A stretch of DNA of 64,000 nt from Bacteroidota bacterium (GTDB taxonomy: Bacteria; Bacteroidota; Bacteroidia; Chitinophagales; Saprospiraceae), in the NCBI GenBank assembly GCA_029781865.1, contig JAKOVW010000079.1, positions 186,001 to 250,000 of the forward strand, in the 5' to 3' direction. The translations under genes were made by a program, and so were the position numbers. Below, piece by piece: positions 47,831 through 56,127 of the stretch; positions within the stretch are counted from its first letter, which is position 1, and the number at the start of each line of letters is the position of its first letter. The notes under the pieces were generated by a model, which was not told the origin of the DNA, made no database searches, and saw only the letters and a program-made list of their open reading frames with translations.

Positions 47831-49284
47831 ATCCAACAACATTAGGCGAGCTCAAAAAAAGTAATTACAAACACAAAAATATTCGTGAAGAATTAAGAGA
47901 TAATCTCATTGAAAAATTAAAAAGCAAGGAACCTATATTTCAAGGTATCTACGGATATGATCAAACGGTAATACCCGATGTTGAACGCGCTATATTAAGC
48001 GGGCACAATATTCTGTTCTTAGGACTGAGAGGCCAGGCAAAAACCAGAATGGCCCGTTTGTTAGTCGATTTATTGGATGAATATGTTCCGACAATTGAAG
48101 GTAGTGAGATTAATGATGATCCGTATTACCCAATTAGTAAATTCGGCAAAGAAACCATTGAACAATCCGGAGACAATACGCCAATCAGATGGATACACAG
48201 ATCAGAGCGATATGTTGAAAAACTGGCCACACCGGATGTTAGTATTGCTGATCTTATCGGCGATCTGGACCCAATCAAAGCTGCACAGAAAAAAATCAGT
48301 TACGACAATGAATATGCAATTCATTACGGATTGATACCAAGATCGCACCGCTCCATTTTTGTCATCAATGAGCTTTCAGATTTACAAGCACGGATTCAGG
48401 TGGCTTTATTTAATATCCTTGAGGAAAACGATCTTCAAATACGGGGTTTTAAAATTAAACTGCCCATAGATGTATTCTTTGTATTCACTGCCAACCCGGA
48501 AGATTATACACAGCGGGGCAATATTATTACGCCTTTAAAAGATCGCATTGAAAGTCAGATATTGACTCATTACCCGGAAGACATTGAAACATCATTGAAA
48601 ATCAGTTTGCAGGAATCGAAAATAGAAGAAGAAATTAAAAATCGGATTACCATTCCGGATTTAATGTTGCGCATTGTCGAACAAATTTCATTTACAGCCC
48701 GTGATAGTGAATTCATTGATGACAAGAGTGGAATTTCAGCAAGATTGAGTATTGCTGCTTTTGAATTATTATACAGTGCCATACACCGGAGAATGCTTAT
48801 TAATGGCGAGAAAAAAGGAACAGCCCGTTTATCGGATCTTCTGGCCATAGTTCCGGCACTAACCGGTAAGATGGAATTGGTCTATGAAGGGGAGCAAATG
48901 GGTGCTTATGATGTCGCATTGAATTTAATCAATGAATCCATAATCAAACAGTCCCAAACTATTTTTCCTTTGATATCAACCAATGGTAAGCAAAAATCGA
49001 TCAATCCCTATAAACTGATTTGCGATTGGTTTTCCAAAGGAAACGCTGTTGTTTTCGGAATGGATGATTCAGAATCAGCTTATCAAAAAATCATTCAATC
49101 AATCCCTGAGACAGGCTCTTTTATAAAGTCTATTGCCAAAAAAGATCAAAACCTGGCTGTCGAATGCATTTTACATTTGATTTCGGGAGCTAATATTATA
49201 CAAAAGGAATGGCTGGATCAGCGAATCGTCTTTAAAGATCAGCTTGCCAGCATGCTCAATGACCTGGATCTTTCATCCAATTAA
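47827..49284 (+). CDS. MoxR/magnesium-chelatase-like AAA+ ATPase
   Basis: A 485-residue AAA+ protein. The Walker A-like loop is GLRGQAKT (66-73) and Walker B reads SIFVINELSDL, the NEL form typical of MoxR/BchI relatives. Sensor 1 is FTANPEDYTQRG and the arginine-finger region TPLKDRIESQILTHYPE. It partners the VWA protein encoded immediately upstream. No chlorophyll genes are near, so a chelatase role is not supported. Confidence 0.9.
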   Translation: MNPTTLGELKKSNYKHKNIREELRDNLIEKLKSKEPIFQGIYGYDQTVIPDVERAILSGHNILFLGLRGQAKTRMARLLVDLLDEYVPTIEGSEINDDPYYPISKFGKETIEQSGDNTPIRWIHRSERYVEKLATPDVSIADLIGDLDPIKAAQKKISYDNEYAIHYGLIPRSHRSIFVINELSDLQARIQVALFNILEENDLQIRGFKIKLPIDVFFVFTANPEDYTQRGNIITPLKDRIESQILTHYPEDIETSLKISLQESKIEEEIKNRITIPDLMLRIVEQISFTARDSEFIDDKSGISARLSIAAFELLYSAIHRRMLINGEKKGTARLSDLLAIVPALTGKMELVYEGEQMGAYDVALNLINESIIKQSQTIFPLISTNGKQKSINPYKLICDWFSKGNAVVFGMDDSESAYQKIIQSIPETGSFIKSIAKKDQNLAVECILHLISGANIIQKEWLDQRIVFKDQLASMLNDLDLSSN

Positions 49285-49403
49285 AGCCCTTCTATTGTAA
49301 ATTAGACGAAGCTTAACCTGATTATTTCTATACAGACTTAGATCCTGTCGTTTTATATACCCTTTGGAATCAATTCTCTTATCTTTACGAAAATTTTTAA
49401 AAC

Positions 49404-50966
49404 GTGGGTTTATTCATTTTTCTCGTAGTTAGTTATGTACTGTTATGCTATTCCTTAATGGGGATTTTCAAAAAAACAGGTGTGGAAACTTCCAAAGCCT
49501 GGATACCGGGCATCAATTTTGCCGAATGGTGTAAATTGATTGGAAGAACTCCTTCTCATGCATGGTGGTTGCTTTTTCCAATAGTTAATCTTTTCATTTT
49601 TGCCGCAATGTGCATTGATCTTGTTAAGTCATTCGGTAAAATGAGTTTTTGGGATTCTGTTTTATCCGTTGTTTATGCCCCTCTTGCTTTTTTTCTCATA
49701 GGCAATAATCCGGATGTCAAATATCTTGAACCCGCGTATTTAAAGGAAAAAGAATTTACAAATGCCTTGCATCTTGCGCAAAAAAACAAAGATTGGAGCC
49801 GGGTACAAAAATTAAAATCAACCAATAAATATTCCAGAAGCATATTGAGGGAATGGGTTGAATCCATCATCTTCGCGGTATTTGCAGCAGCTTTTATAAG
49901 AATGTTTCTTATTGAAGCATATGTAATTCCAACGCCATCTATGGAAGGCACTTTGAATGTTGGTGATTTTTTATTTGTCAGTAAAGCACATTATGGAATC
50001 CGCACTCCGATGACGATTGCAATGATTCCATTATTACACAACCGGATTCCCAAACTTGATGTTGAGTCGTATTTCTCTAAACCTTCGCTGCCCTATTTCA
50101 GATTGCCTGCAATAACCGAAGTAAAACGAAATGATCCTTTTGTATTCAACTGGCCTGTTGGCGACAGTGTTTATGTGACCCCAAATCGAAGTTGGACTTA
50201 TTACCAGGCTCAGACGCAACCTGAAGCCGCACAGGAATGCAGAGGATTGCCCCTGATCGTAAGACCACTTGATAAAAAAGATCATTATATCAAAAGATGT
50301 GTAGCAATTCCCGGAGATACTTTACAGGTTAAAGACCGGCAATTATATATCAATGGTGCGCCTGCCCAAAATCCGGAACACATGAAATACGGCTATCAGG
50401 TGATGTCCAGGTCAGGTTCAATGAACTGGAAAAAACTGGATAGTTGGGGCATAAGTAAAGATCAATATTCAACAAGAGGTTTGTTTTTTCTTGATGCTGC
50501 GCAATTGGAAAAAATGAAATCACTCGGAGCAGATGTGAATATCGTTCCGTTTCCACAAATGGATAGCAATCCATTTCCACATGATCCTGTTAATTTTCCG
50601 AATTGGACTTTTGATAATTACGGACCCATCTGGATTCCAAAAATGGGTGTCACTATTCCAATAAGCCTTAACAACATTTCTCTGTACGCACGAATCATCT
50701 CTGTTTATGAACATAATACCCTCGAAATAAAAAATGGTGCGATCCTGATAAACGGTAATCCTGAAATAACATACACCTTTAAACAGGATTATTATTGGGC
50801 CATGGGAGATAACAGGCACAATTCTGAAGATTCAAGAGCCTGGGGTTATGTGCCTTTTGATCACGTGGTAGGAAAGCCATTATTCATTTGGTTCAGTCTT
50901 AAAAACGGCAATTTATCTGAAGGAATAAACTGGAAACGGATATTTACATCCACCAATAAAATGTAA
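49404..50966 (+). CDS. lepB: Signal peptidase I fused to an N-terminal DUF5684-type membrane domain
   Basis: A 520-residue protein starting at GTG. Residues 1-105 hold about three hydrophobic segments with KAWIPGINFAEWCKLIG and HAWWLLFPIVN, resembling the DUF5684 membrane domain. The signal peptidase I part begins about 150: transmembrane helix, catalytic Ser179 in PTPSMEGTL, Lys297 in YIKRCVAIPGD and WAMGDNRHNSEDSR near the end. It cuts Sec signal peptides. A long insert (about 310-460) lies between the catalytic parts, which is common in Bacteroidota. One base separates it from the next gene. Confidence 0.92.
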   Translation: MGLFIFLVVSYVLLCYSLMGIFKKTGVETSKAWIPGINFAEWCKLIGRTPSHAWWLLFPIVNLFIFAAMCIDLVKSFGKMSFWDSVLSVVYAPLAFFLIGNNPDVKYLEPAYLKEKEFTNALHLAQKNKDWSRVQKLKSTNKYSRSILREWVESIIFAVFAAAFIRMFLIEAYVIPTPSMEGTLNVGDFLFVSKAHYGIRTPMTIAMIPLLHNRIPKLDVESYFSKPSLPYFRLPAITEVKRNDPFVFNWPVGDSVYVTPNRSWTYYQAQTQPEAAQECRGLPLIVRPLDKKDHYIKRCVAIPGDTLQVKDRQLYINGAPAQNPEHMKYGYQVMSRSGSMNWKKLDSWGISKDQYSTRGLFFLDAAQLEKMKSLGADVNIVPFPQMDSNPFPHDPVNFPNWTFDNYGPIWIPKMGVTIPISLNNISLYARIISVYEHNTLEIKNGAILINGNPEITYTFKQDYYWAMGDNRHNSEDSRAWGYVPFDHVVGKPLFIWFSLKNGNLSEGINWKRIFTSTNKM

Positions 50967-50967
50967 A

Positions 50968-51852
50968 ATGCATTTCAGAATTCTGATTCGGCTATGTTTT
51001 GTATTCAGCACTGGAATACTATCAGCTCAAATTCCACAATCATCCCTTTACCTATTACACATAGAAAATCCATCAGATACCATTTGGAATATTACAAAAA
51101 TTGACTACCTCAGTGAATTTAATGCTAAAGGTTATAACAATCAACCTTACTTTATTTCTCCGAACGAATTACTGGCCAGCATTAAAACATCTACTTCATC
51201 CAATACAGAAATTTACCGCTTCGATCTGATCAAAAAAACATTTACGAATATCACCTCCAGTAGCTCCAGTGAATATTCGGCAAGGCTCAGCCCATACAAT
51301 TCTCAGAATATTACCTGCATAAGCGTTCCGTCAAATGATACCAGTGTGCAGAACCTTGTTGAAATTAAATTAGAGAATGGAGAATATTCTAAAATCATTT
51401 TTAACAAATTTGCCAGGATAGGATATTACAGACATGTTAAAGATCAGACGTGGATTTGTTATCTGGTCGAGGAACCTCATGTGCTTAGCATTTGCGATGC
51501 TGGTAAATTAAGTAAGAAAATATTCGCATCATCCATTGGGAGGAGTTTTGAAGTGATCAATCACAACGAAGTCCTGTTTGTCCATAAAATAACTCCGGAT
51601 CATTGGATACTAAAATCCTACAACCTGACAACAGAAAAATCGAAACAACTTGCTGAAATGCCTCTGGGCACTGAAGATTTTACACTGGATGAAGCAGGTA
51701 CTATTTATTGTGCAAATGACAGTAAACTGTTTAAACTTTTACCAGACGGCAAATGGCAAAAACTGGCTGACCTGATGCCTTTAAGCATCAGAAATATAAA
51801 TCGCCTTGCAATAAGTAAAAATAAAATGGCTATCGTAAGTGTTGTCAAGTAA
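50968..51852 (+). CDS. Exported TolB/propeller-like protein of unknown function
   Basis: A 294-residue protein with a signal peptide (about 1-20, ending LSA). The remainder is beta-rich with WD-like repeats (EIYRFDLIKKTFTNIT, TEDFTLDEAGTIYCAND), suggesting a small beta-propeller as in TolB-type proteins. No catalytic motif was seen. It is one base downstream of lepB and overlaps the next gene by one base, so it belongs to the lepB run. Function is unknown. Confidence 0.8.
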   Translation: MHFRILIRLCFVFSTGILSAQIPQSSLYLLHIENPSDTIWNITKIDYLSEFNAKGYNNQPYFISPNELLASIKTSTSSNTEIYRFDLIKKTFTNITSSSSSEYSARLSPYNSQNITCISVPSNDTSVQNLVEIKLENGEYSKIIFNKFARIGYYRHVKDQTWICYLVEEPHVLSICDAGKLSKKIFASSIGRSFEVINHNEVLFVHKITPDHWILKSYNLTTEKSKQLAEMPLGTEDFTLDEAGTIYCANDSKLFKLLPDGKWQKLADLMPLSIRNINRLAISKNKMAIVSVVK

Positions 51853-52640
51853 TGATCATCCACCAGGGCAATCTTCAAAAGCACACATCCACCGGTCATT
51901 ATCAACGTATTATAAGCCTGGTTCCTTCATTAAGCTGGCTGCTCTTTGATTTAAACTTATATGATAAGACTATCGGAGTTACCAAATTTTGCAAAGGTCC
52001 AAACAGCCAGGAATTATCCATCCCTAAAATAGGAGGTACTAAAAATCCGGATTTGAATAAAATCAATGAACTCAATCCCGATTTAATCCTGGCTAACAAG
52101 GAAGAAAACCGGAAAGAAGACATTGAATTATTGGCTCAAAATCACCTGGTTTATCTTTCTGAAATTAAAGACTTGCAAAGCATGTATGAAATGATGGAAG
52201 AAATCGGAGTATTAACCGGAACAGTTGATATTTCACATGATTTCATTTCAAGAATTAAATTAAAATCAACAGCTTATTCATTTGAACACAACGACGAACC
52301 TAAAAAACCAGTTACTTATCTGATTTGGAAACAACCACTAATGACTATCGGACACGATACATTTATTCATTACATGTTAGAGTTTGCCGGATTTCGAAAC
52401 ATATTTGCCGACAACTATCGTTACCCGGTTATAACTTATGATGAAATCAGGAACAGGAATCCGGAATTTACTTTCCTGTCTTCAGAGCCCTATCCGTTTA
52501 ATAGGAAGCACTTATCTGAATTTAAAAGCATAAACCCAGTGCTTGTTGATGGAAGAATGTTTTCCTGGTATGGCACTTTCACATTACAAAGTTTTGATTA
52601 CCTTAATGCCTTGAAAAGAAATTTAAATAGCAACATATGA
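51852..52640 (+). CDS. BtuF-like periplasmic-binding-fold protein without signal peptide
   Basis: A 262-residue protein of the helical-backbone metal/cobalamin receptor fold. It shows RIISLVPSLSWLLFDLNL, IGGTKNPDLNKINELNPDLILA and NPEFTFLSSEPYPF. Transporter-linked homologues normally carry a signal peptide or lipobox; here the sequence begins MIIHQGNLQKHTSTGHYQR and looks cytoplasmic. No BtuCD-type transporter genes are near. It overlaps the previous gene by one base and the subtilase gene by four. It may bind a corrinoid or metal complex; this is inference. Confidence 0.85.
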   Translation: MIIHQGNLQKHTSTGHYQRIISLVPSLSWLLFDLNLYDKTIGVTKFCKGPNSQELSIPKIGGTKNPDLNKINELNPDLILANKEENRKEDIELLAQNHLVYLSEIKDLQSMYEMMEEIGVLTGTVDISHDFISRIKLKSTAYSFEHNDEPKKPVTYLIWKQPLMTIGHDTFIHYMLEFAGFRNIFADNYRYPVITYDEIRNRNPEFTFLSSEPYPFNRKHLSEFKSINPVLVDGRMFSWYGTFTLQSFDYLNALKRNLNSNI

Positions 52641-54229
52641 AAATTGTATTCAGCCTTTTGTGGATATGTATAATCACAACGACATATGCGCAAGGACAAA
52701 AATACCCGCACCGCTATACGCTTTCATTAAAGACCGGCTATTCGGAATTGTTAAAACCAAGTAATTTTTCCAATCAGGTAATAGTTAAAAAACTGCGGTC
52801 TCTTAATAATTATGGAACGATCTTATCTATTGAATTCAATCCGGAATCTTCGGAAATTGAGGAACGCAAATGGTTAAGTCAAAATCCTTCTATTGCCAAT
52901 TACCAACCAGTAGTTTCGCTTAATAAAAGAGAAGGCTGCAATCCTAATGACAGCTATTATCTGAGTCAATATGATATGGAGCTTATGAAATTTGATGAAG
53001 CCTGGTGTTACAACAATAGCGGTTTAAGTCCGCAGGGTGACACCTTAGTAGTCGGTGTGATAGATTTTGGTTTCCTTTTCCGCTATAAAGACCTGCTTCC
53101 AAATATTTATATCAATTTTCACGAAATACCTGATAATGGTATCGATGATGATAACAATGGATATATCGATGATTATTACGGATGGAATCCAAGATACAAT
53201 GGTGATAGTTTTGAAATTGAAAAACACGGCACTGAAGTGATTTCTGTAATTGGCGCCAAAGGCAATAATAAGATGGACATATCAGGCACCAATCAGAACA
53301 TCAAAATGCTTTTATGCTCATCAGACAATACAGATGATCTCGTTGCCTGTTATTATTATTTTGTTGAAATGAAAAGGCGTTATTTGAACACTGCAGGTAA
53401 AGAAGGTGCATTCATCGTAAGTGATAATCTTTCCTCGGGAAATACCGGTTTTCCGGATGATTTTCCATTGGTCTGTCAGGCTTACGATTCTCTTGGCAAC
53501 GTAGGCATTTTAACTTCCGTGGCAACGATCAATGATAATGCAGATATTGACATTGTGGGTGATATTCCCGGAACTTGTCCCAGTGATTACTTAATTGTAG
53601 TAACCAGTACAGATCGATACGATCAGAAAGCAGAAGCAGGCTACAGTATTAAAAGCGTAGACATAGGAGCTTGTGGTGAGCGGGTACCAATGATCGATGA
53701 CCAGGGTAAAGTGATTTCAGACGATAGCGGTACTTCATTTGCAAGTCCACATGTAGCCGGTGCGGTTTCCTTATTATACCAATATTGCCCTATGATCACG
53801 GCATTGAATATATCAAATCCACCTCTTGCTGTGCGGATCCTGAAGAAAATCATACTAGATTCCGGAGATAATCTTCAAAGCTTAAAAGGTCTGACCCTAA
53901 CGGGTAAACGCCTGAATATGATAAAAGCCCTGAAAGGCCTGAACGATTATTGTAATGCGGATACAATTTCACCAGCCTTCAATTTCATATTAAAAAACAA
54001 CGGCAAGAACGAGGCGATTGAAGTCATTTTTAATCCGGAAGCCTTCGGTAATTATAATGTATTCGTTTACAACAGCTTAGGACAGCTGGTTGACAACAAA
54101 ACGATTCGGTTTGTACCGGGAGACTCAGGGCACTTCTTCCTAGATATTTATCCCTGGATATCAGGTGTGTATCATATTGTAGTTGAAGGTCAGGGATTTA
54201 GGGGTGTAAAAAGCTTAATAAAAATTTAA
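52637..54229 (+). CDS. Secreted subtilisin-like serine protease (S8) with T9SS tail
   Basis: A 530-residue protease. A signal peptide (about 1-19, ending TYAQ) precedes the catalytic domain with Asp143 in VGVIDFGF, His197 in HGTEVISVIGA and Ser367 in GTSFASPHVAGAV. The Asp motif reads DFG in place of the usual DTG or DSG. The last 75 residues (YNVFVYNSLGQLVDNKTI...GVYHIVVEG) form a T9SS sorting domain. It overlaps the BtuF-like gene by four bases and ends the lepB transcription run just before the tRNA. Confidence 0.92.
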   Translation: MKIVFSLLWICIITTTYAQGQKYPHRYTLSLKTGYSELLKPSNFSNQVIVKKLRSLNNYGTILSIEFNPESSEIEERKWLSQNPSIANYQPVVSLNKREGCNPNDSYYLSQYDMELMKFDEAWCYNNSGLSPQGDTLVVGVIDFGFLFRYKDLLPNIYINFHEIPDNGIDDDNNGYIDDYYGWNPRYNGDSFEIEKHGTEVISVIGAKGNNKMDISGTNQNIKMLLCSSDNTDDLVACYYYFVEMKRRYLNTAGKEGAFIVSDNLSSGNTGFPDDFPLVCQAYDSLGNVGILTSVATINDNADIDIVGDIPGTCPSDYLIVVTSTDRYDQKAEAGYSIKSVDIGACGERVPMIDDQGKVISDDSGTSFASPHVAGAVSLLYQYCPMITALNISNPPLAVRILKKIILDSGDNLQSLKGLTLTGKRLNMIKALKGLNDYCNADTISPAFNFILKNNGKNEAIEVIFNPEAFGNYNVFVYNSLGQLVDNKTIRFVPGDSGHFFLDIYPWISGVYHIVVEGQGFRGVKSLIKI

Positions 54230-54255
54230 AAATCGTATAGTTTTTAAAAATTATG

Positions 54256-54263
54256 TACCTTTG
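54256..54263 (+). promoter_or_regulatory. Putative -7 promoter box for tRNA-Arg and the ribosomal genes
   Basis: TACCTTTG matches TAnnTTTG and lies 17 bases before the tRNA, a fitting distance for a transcript start near the mature 5' end. Confidence 0.55.
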
Positions 54264-54280
54264 CCACCTGTTTTTGAAAA

Positions 54281-54354
54281 GGCTCCGTAGCTCAACTGAA
54301 TAGAGCACCTGACTACGGATCAGGAGGTTTAAGGTTTGAATCCTTACGGAGTCA
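54281..54354 (+). tRNA. tRNA-Arg (anticodon ACG)
   Basis: The 74-base sequence folds into a standard cloverleaf. The acceptor is GGCTCCG with CGGAGTC (one G-T), the D stem GCTC/GAGC, the anticodon stem CCTGA/TCAGG with loop CTACGGA (anticodon ACG), and the T stem TAAGG/CCTTA with loop TTTGAAT. The discriminator is A and CCA is not encoded. The A34 of ACG is normally edited to inosine by TadA. It lies 28 bases before rpmB and may be cotranscribed with it. Confidence 0.95.
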
Positions 54355-54382
54355 CAATTAGCAAATACAAGAAAGACCAGAT

Positions 54383-54616
54383 ATGTCAAAAATATGCGAT
54401 TTAACAGGAACTAAGCCGATGTACGGCAATAATGTTTCTCACTCCAATCACAAAACGAGAAGAAGATTTAATCCAAATCTTCAAAAGAAATCTTTTTTTG
54501 TACCTGAAACCGGAGAATGGGTGAATTTGAAAATTACCGCGAAAGCATTAAGGACAATTGACAAATTGGGCTTATACTCATATATGAAAAAATTGGCTAA
54601 AAAAGTTCAATCATAA
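54383..54616 (+). CDS. rpmB: 50S ribosomal protein L28
   Basis: A 77-residue basic protein with the L28 signature MSKICDLTGTKPMYGNNVSHS, then KTRRRFNPNLQKKSF and KITAKALRTIDKLGL. It binds 23S rRNA. It is followed after 3 bases by rpmG, and preceded by tRNA-Arg. Confidence 0.97.
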   Translation: MSKICDLTGTKPMYGNNVSHSNHKTRRRFNPNLQKKSFFVPETGEWVNLKITAKALRTIDKLGLYSYMKKLAKKVQS

Positions 54617-54619
54617 ATC

Positions 54620-54808
54620 ATGGCTAAAAAATCAAAAGGCAACCGGCAACAAATAATCCTGGAATGCACTGAACATAAAACCAGTGGAATGCCCGGCACA
54701 TCAAGATATGTTACGGAGAAAAACCGTAAGAATACTCCCGATAGACTGGAGTTGAAAAAGTACAACGCTATTCTCAAGAAATATACTGTTCACAAAGAAA
54801 TTAAATAA
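54620..54808 (+). CDS. rpmG: 50S ribosomal protein L33
   Basis: A 62-residue protein with the L33 core IILECTEHK and [20 protein letters not shown], ending [10 protein letters not shown]. Of the CxxC zinc pairs only a single Cys remains, so this is the zinc-free C-minus form. It sits 3 bases after rpmB and 2 bases before the DUF4295 gene. Confidence 0.96.
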   Translation: MAKKSKGNRQQIILECTEHKTSGMPGTSRYVTEKNRKNTPDRLELKKYNAILKKYTVHKEIK

Positions 54809-54810
54809 TC

Positions 54811-54987
54811 ATGGCTAAAGTATCTAAAAACGCACGTGTTGCCCAAAGAGGTGCGAATGCAGGATCAGGAAGAGATCATGTGAAAGTGATCAAATCAATC
54901 AAAGATCCGGTTACCGGTAAATACACTTATAAAGAAATGATTGTCCATAAAGACAAAGTGAAAGAGTTCTTCGAACAATCCAAATAA
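54811..54987 (+). CDS. DUF4295 small protein downstream of L28/L33
   Basis: A 58-residue basic protein read directly from the DNA: it begins MAKVSKNARVAQRGANAGSG and ends KDKVKEFFEQSK. It is too short for many gene callers. The position two bases after rpmG and the composition match the Bacteroidota-specific DUF4295 family, which is assumed to be linked to the ribosome. The exact role is not known. A terminator follows. Confidence 0.88.
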   Translation: MAKVSKNARVAQRGANAGSGRDHVKVIKSIKDPVTGKYTYKEMIVHKDKVKEFFEQSK

Positions 54988-55012
54988 TCCTTTCATTAAG
55001 ATTTAAGATACA

Positions 55013-55045
55013 CGAGAAGCTTCCATCTTTGGGGCTTCTTTTTTA
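55013..55045 (+). terminator. Terminator of the rpmB-rpmG-DUF4295 unit
   Basis: AGAAGC (55015-55020) pairs with GCTTCT (55034-55039), followed by a T-rich tract. It lies 26 bases past the DUF4295 stop and 19 bases before ftsY. Confidence 0.75.
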
Positions 55046-55063
55046 TTTATTTCAATTTATAAA

Positions 55064-56017
55064 ATGGGATTTTTTGACCGTTTCTTCAGTAAAGAAAAAG
55101 AAAATGAATTACAACAGGGCCTGAATAAGACCAAGGAGGGCTTTTTTCAAAAAATCACAAAAGCATTAATCGGCAAAACGCAAATTGACGATGAGTTTCT
55201 TGACGAACTGGAACAAATACTCATCAGCTCCGATGTAGGTCTTGAAACTACAGTTAAAATCATCCAGAGAATTGAAGCCAGAGTTGCCACAGATAAATAT
55301 TTAGGTACGGATAAATTGAATGAAATCCTAAGAGATGAAATCATTCAATTACTATCTGAAAACAACACACAGGACCTGGACGATTTTTATTGTGGTAAAG
55401 AACGGCCATTCATTATTTTGATTGTTGGTGTGAATGGTGTTGGCAAAACTACAACGATTGGCAAATTAGCCTATCAATTTAAAAAACAAGGAAAGAAAGT
55501 AATGATTGCTGCCGGTGATACATTCCGGGCAGCAGCAGAAGATCAACTTAAAATATGGTCTGAACGGGTATCATGTGATTTTTTTTCGAAAGGCATGGGT
55601 GCAGATCCATCAGCAGTAGCCTATGAGGCCGTTCAATATGCAATTAAAAATAATATTGATGTAGCTATTATTGATACCGCAGGACGTTTGCATACTAAAA
55701 TAAATCTGATGGGTGAACTAGGCAAGATCTATAGATCTTTAGAGAAATCATTGCCGGGTTCCCCGCATGAAGTCTTATTGATATTAGATGCCACCACTGG
55801 TCAAAATGCCATTGAACAATGCAGGCATTTTACTGCCACTTCACATGTCACAGGCCTGGTACTTACTAAATTGGATGGAACGGCAAAGGGAGGCGTTGCA
55901 CTTGGCATATCAGATCAATTCAAAATTCCAATCAAATATATTGGCGTTGGCGAAGGCATTGAACAATTACAGGTCTTTAATAAAAGGGCTTTTGTCAATT
56001 CACTATTTGACAAATAG
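55064..56017 (+). CDS. ftsY: Signal recognition particle receptor FtsY
   Basis: A 317-residue GTPase that docks SRP-ribosome complexes at the membrane. The NG domain shows the P loop GVNGVGKTT (122-130), then AAGDTFRAAAEDQL, DTAGRLHTKINLM and TKLDGTAKGGVAL. The acidic A domain is nearly absent, as in many Bacteroidota. It follows the ribosomal terminator, so it probably has its own promoter or relies on read-through. Confidence 0.96.
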   Translation: MGFFDRFFSKEKENELQQGLNKTKEGFFQKITKALIGKTQIDDEFLDELEQILISSDVGLETTVKIIQRIEARVATDKYLGTDKLNEILRDEIIQLLSENNTQDLDDFYCGKERPFIILIVGVNGVGKTTTIGKLAYQFKKQGKKVMIAAGDTFRAAAEDQLKIWSERVSCDFFSKGMGADPSAVAYEAVQYAIKNNIDVAIIDTAGRLHTKINLMGELGKIYRSLEKSLPGSPHEVLLILDATTGQNAIEQCRHFTATSHVTGLVLTKLDGTAKGGVALGISDQFKIPIKYIGVGEGIEQLQVFNKRAFVNSLFDK

Positions 56018-56127
56018 AATAAATTATAGCAGCCATATTAAATTTCAATAATTTTTATTTTAGTTAAAGTTTCTTCTGAGATTTTTGAATTGCTTATTAT
56101 TGCTTAGAAATTAAACTCAAATTGTGC

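Noticed and set aside
54198-54389. 63-codon minus-strand frame over the tRNA
   Set aside because: The cloverleaf on the plus strand explains the sequence; the frame has no motif.
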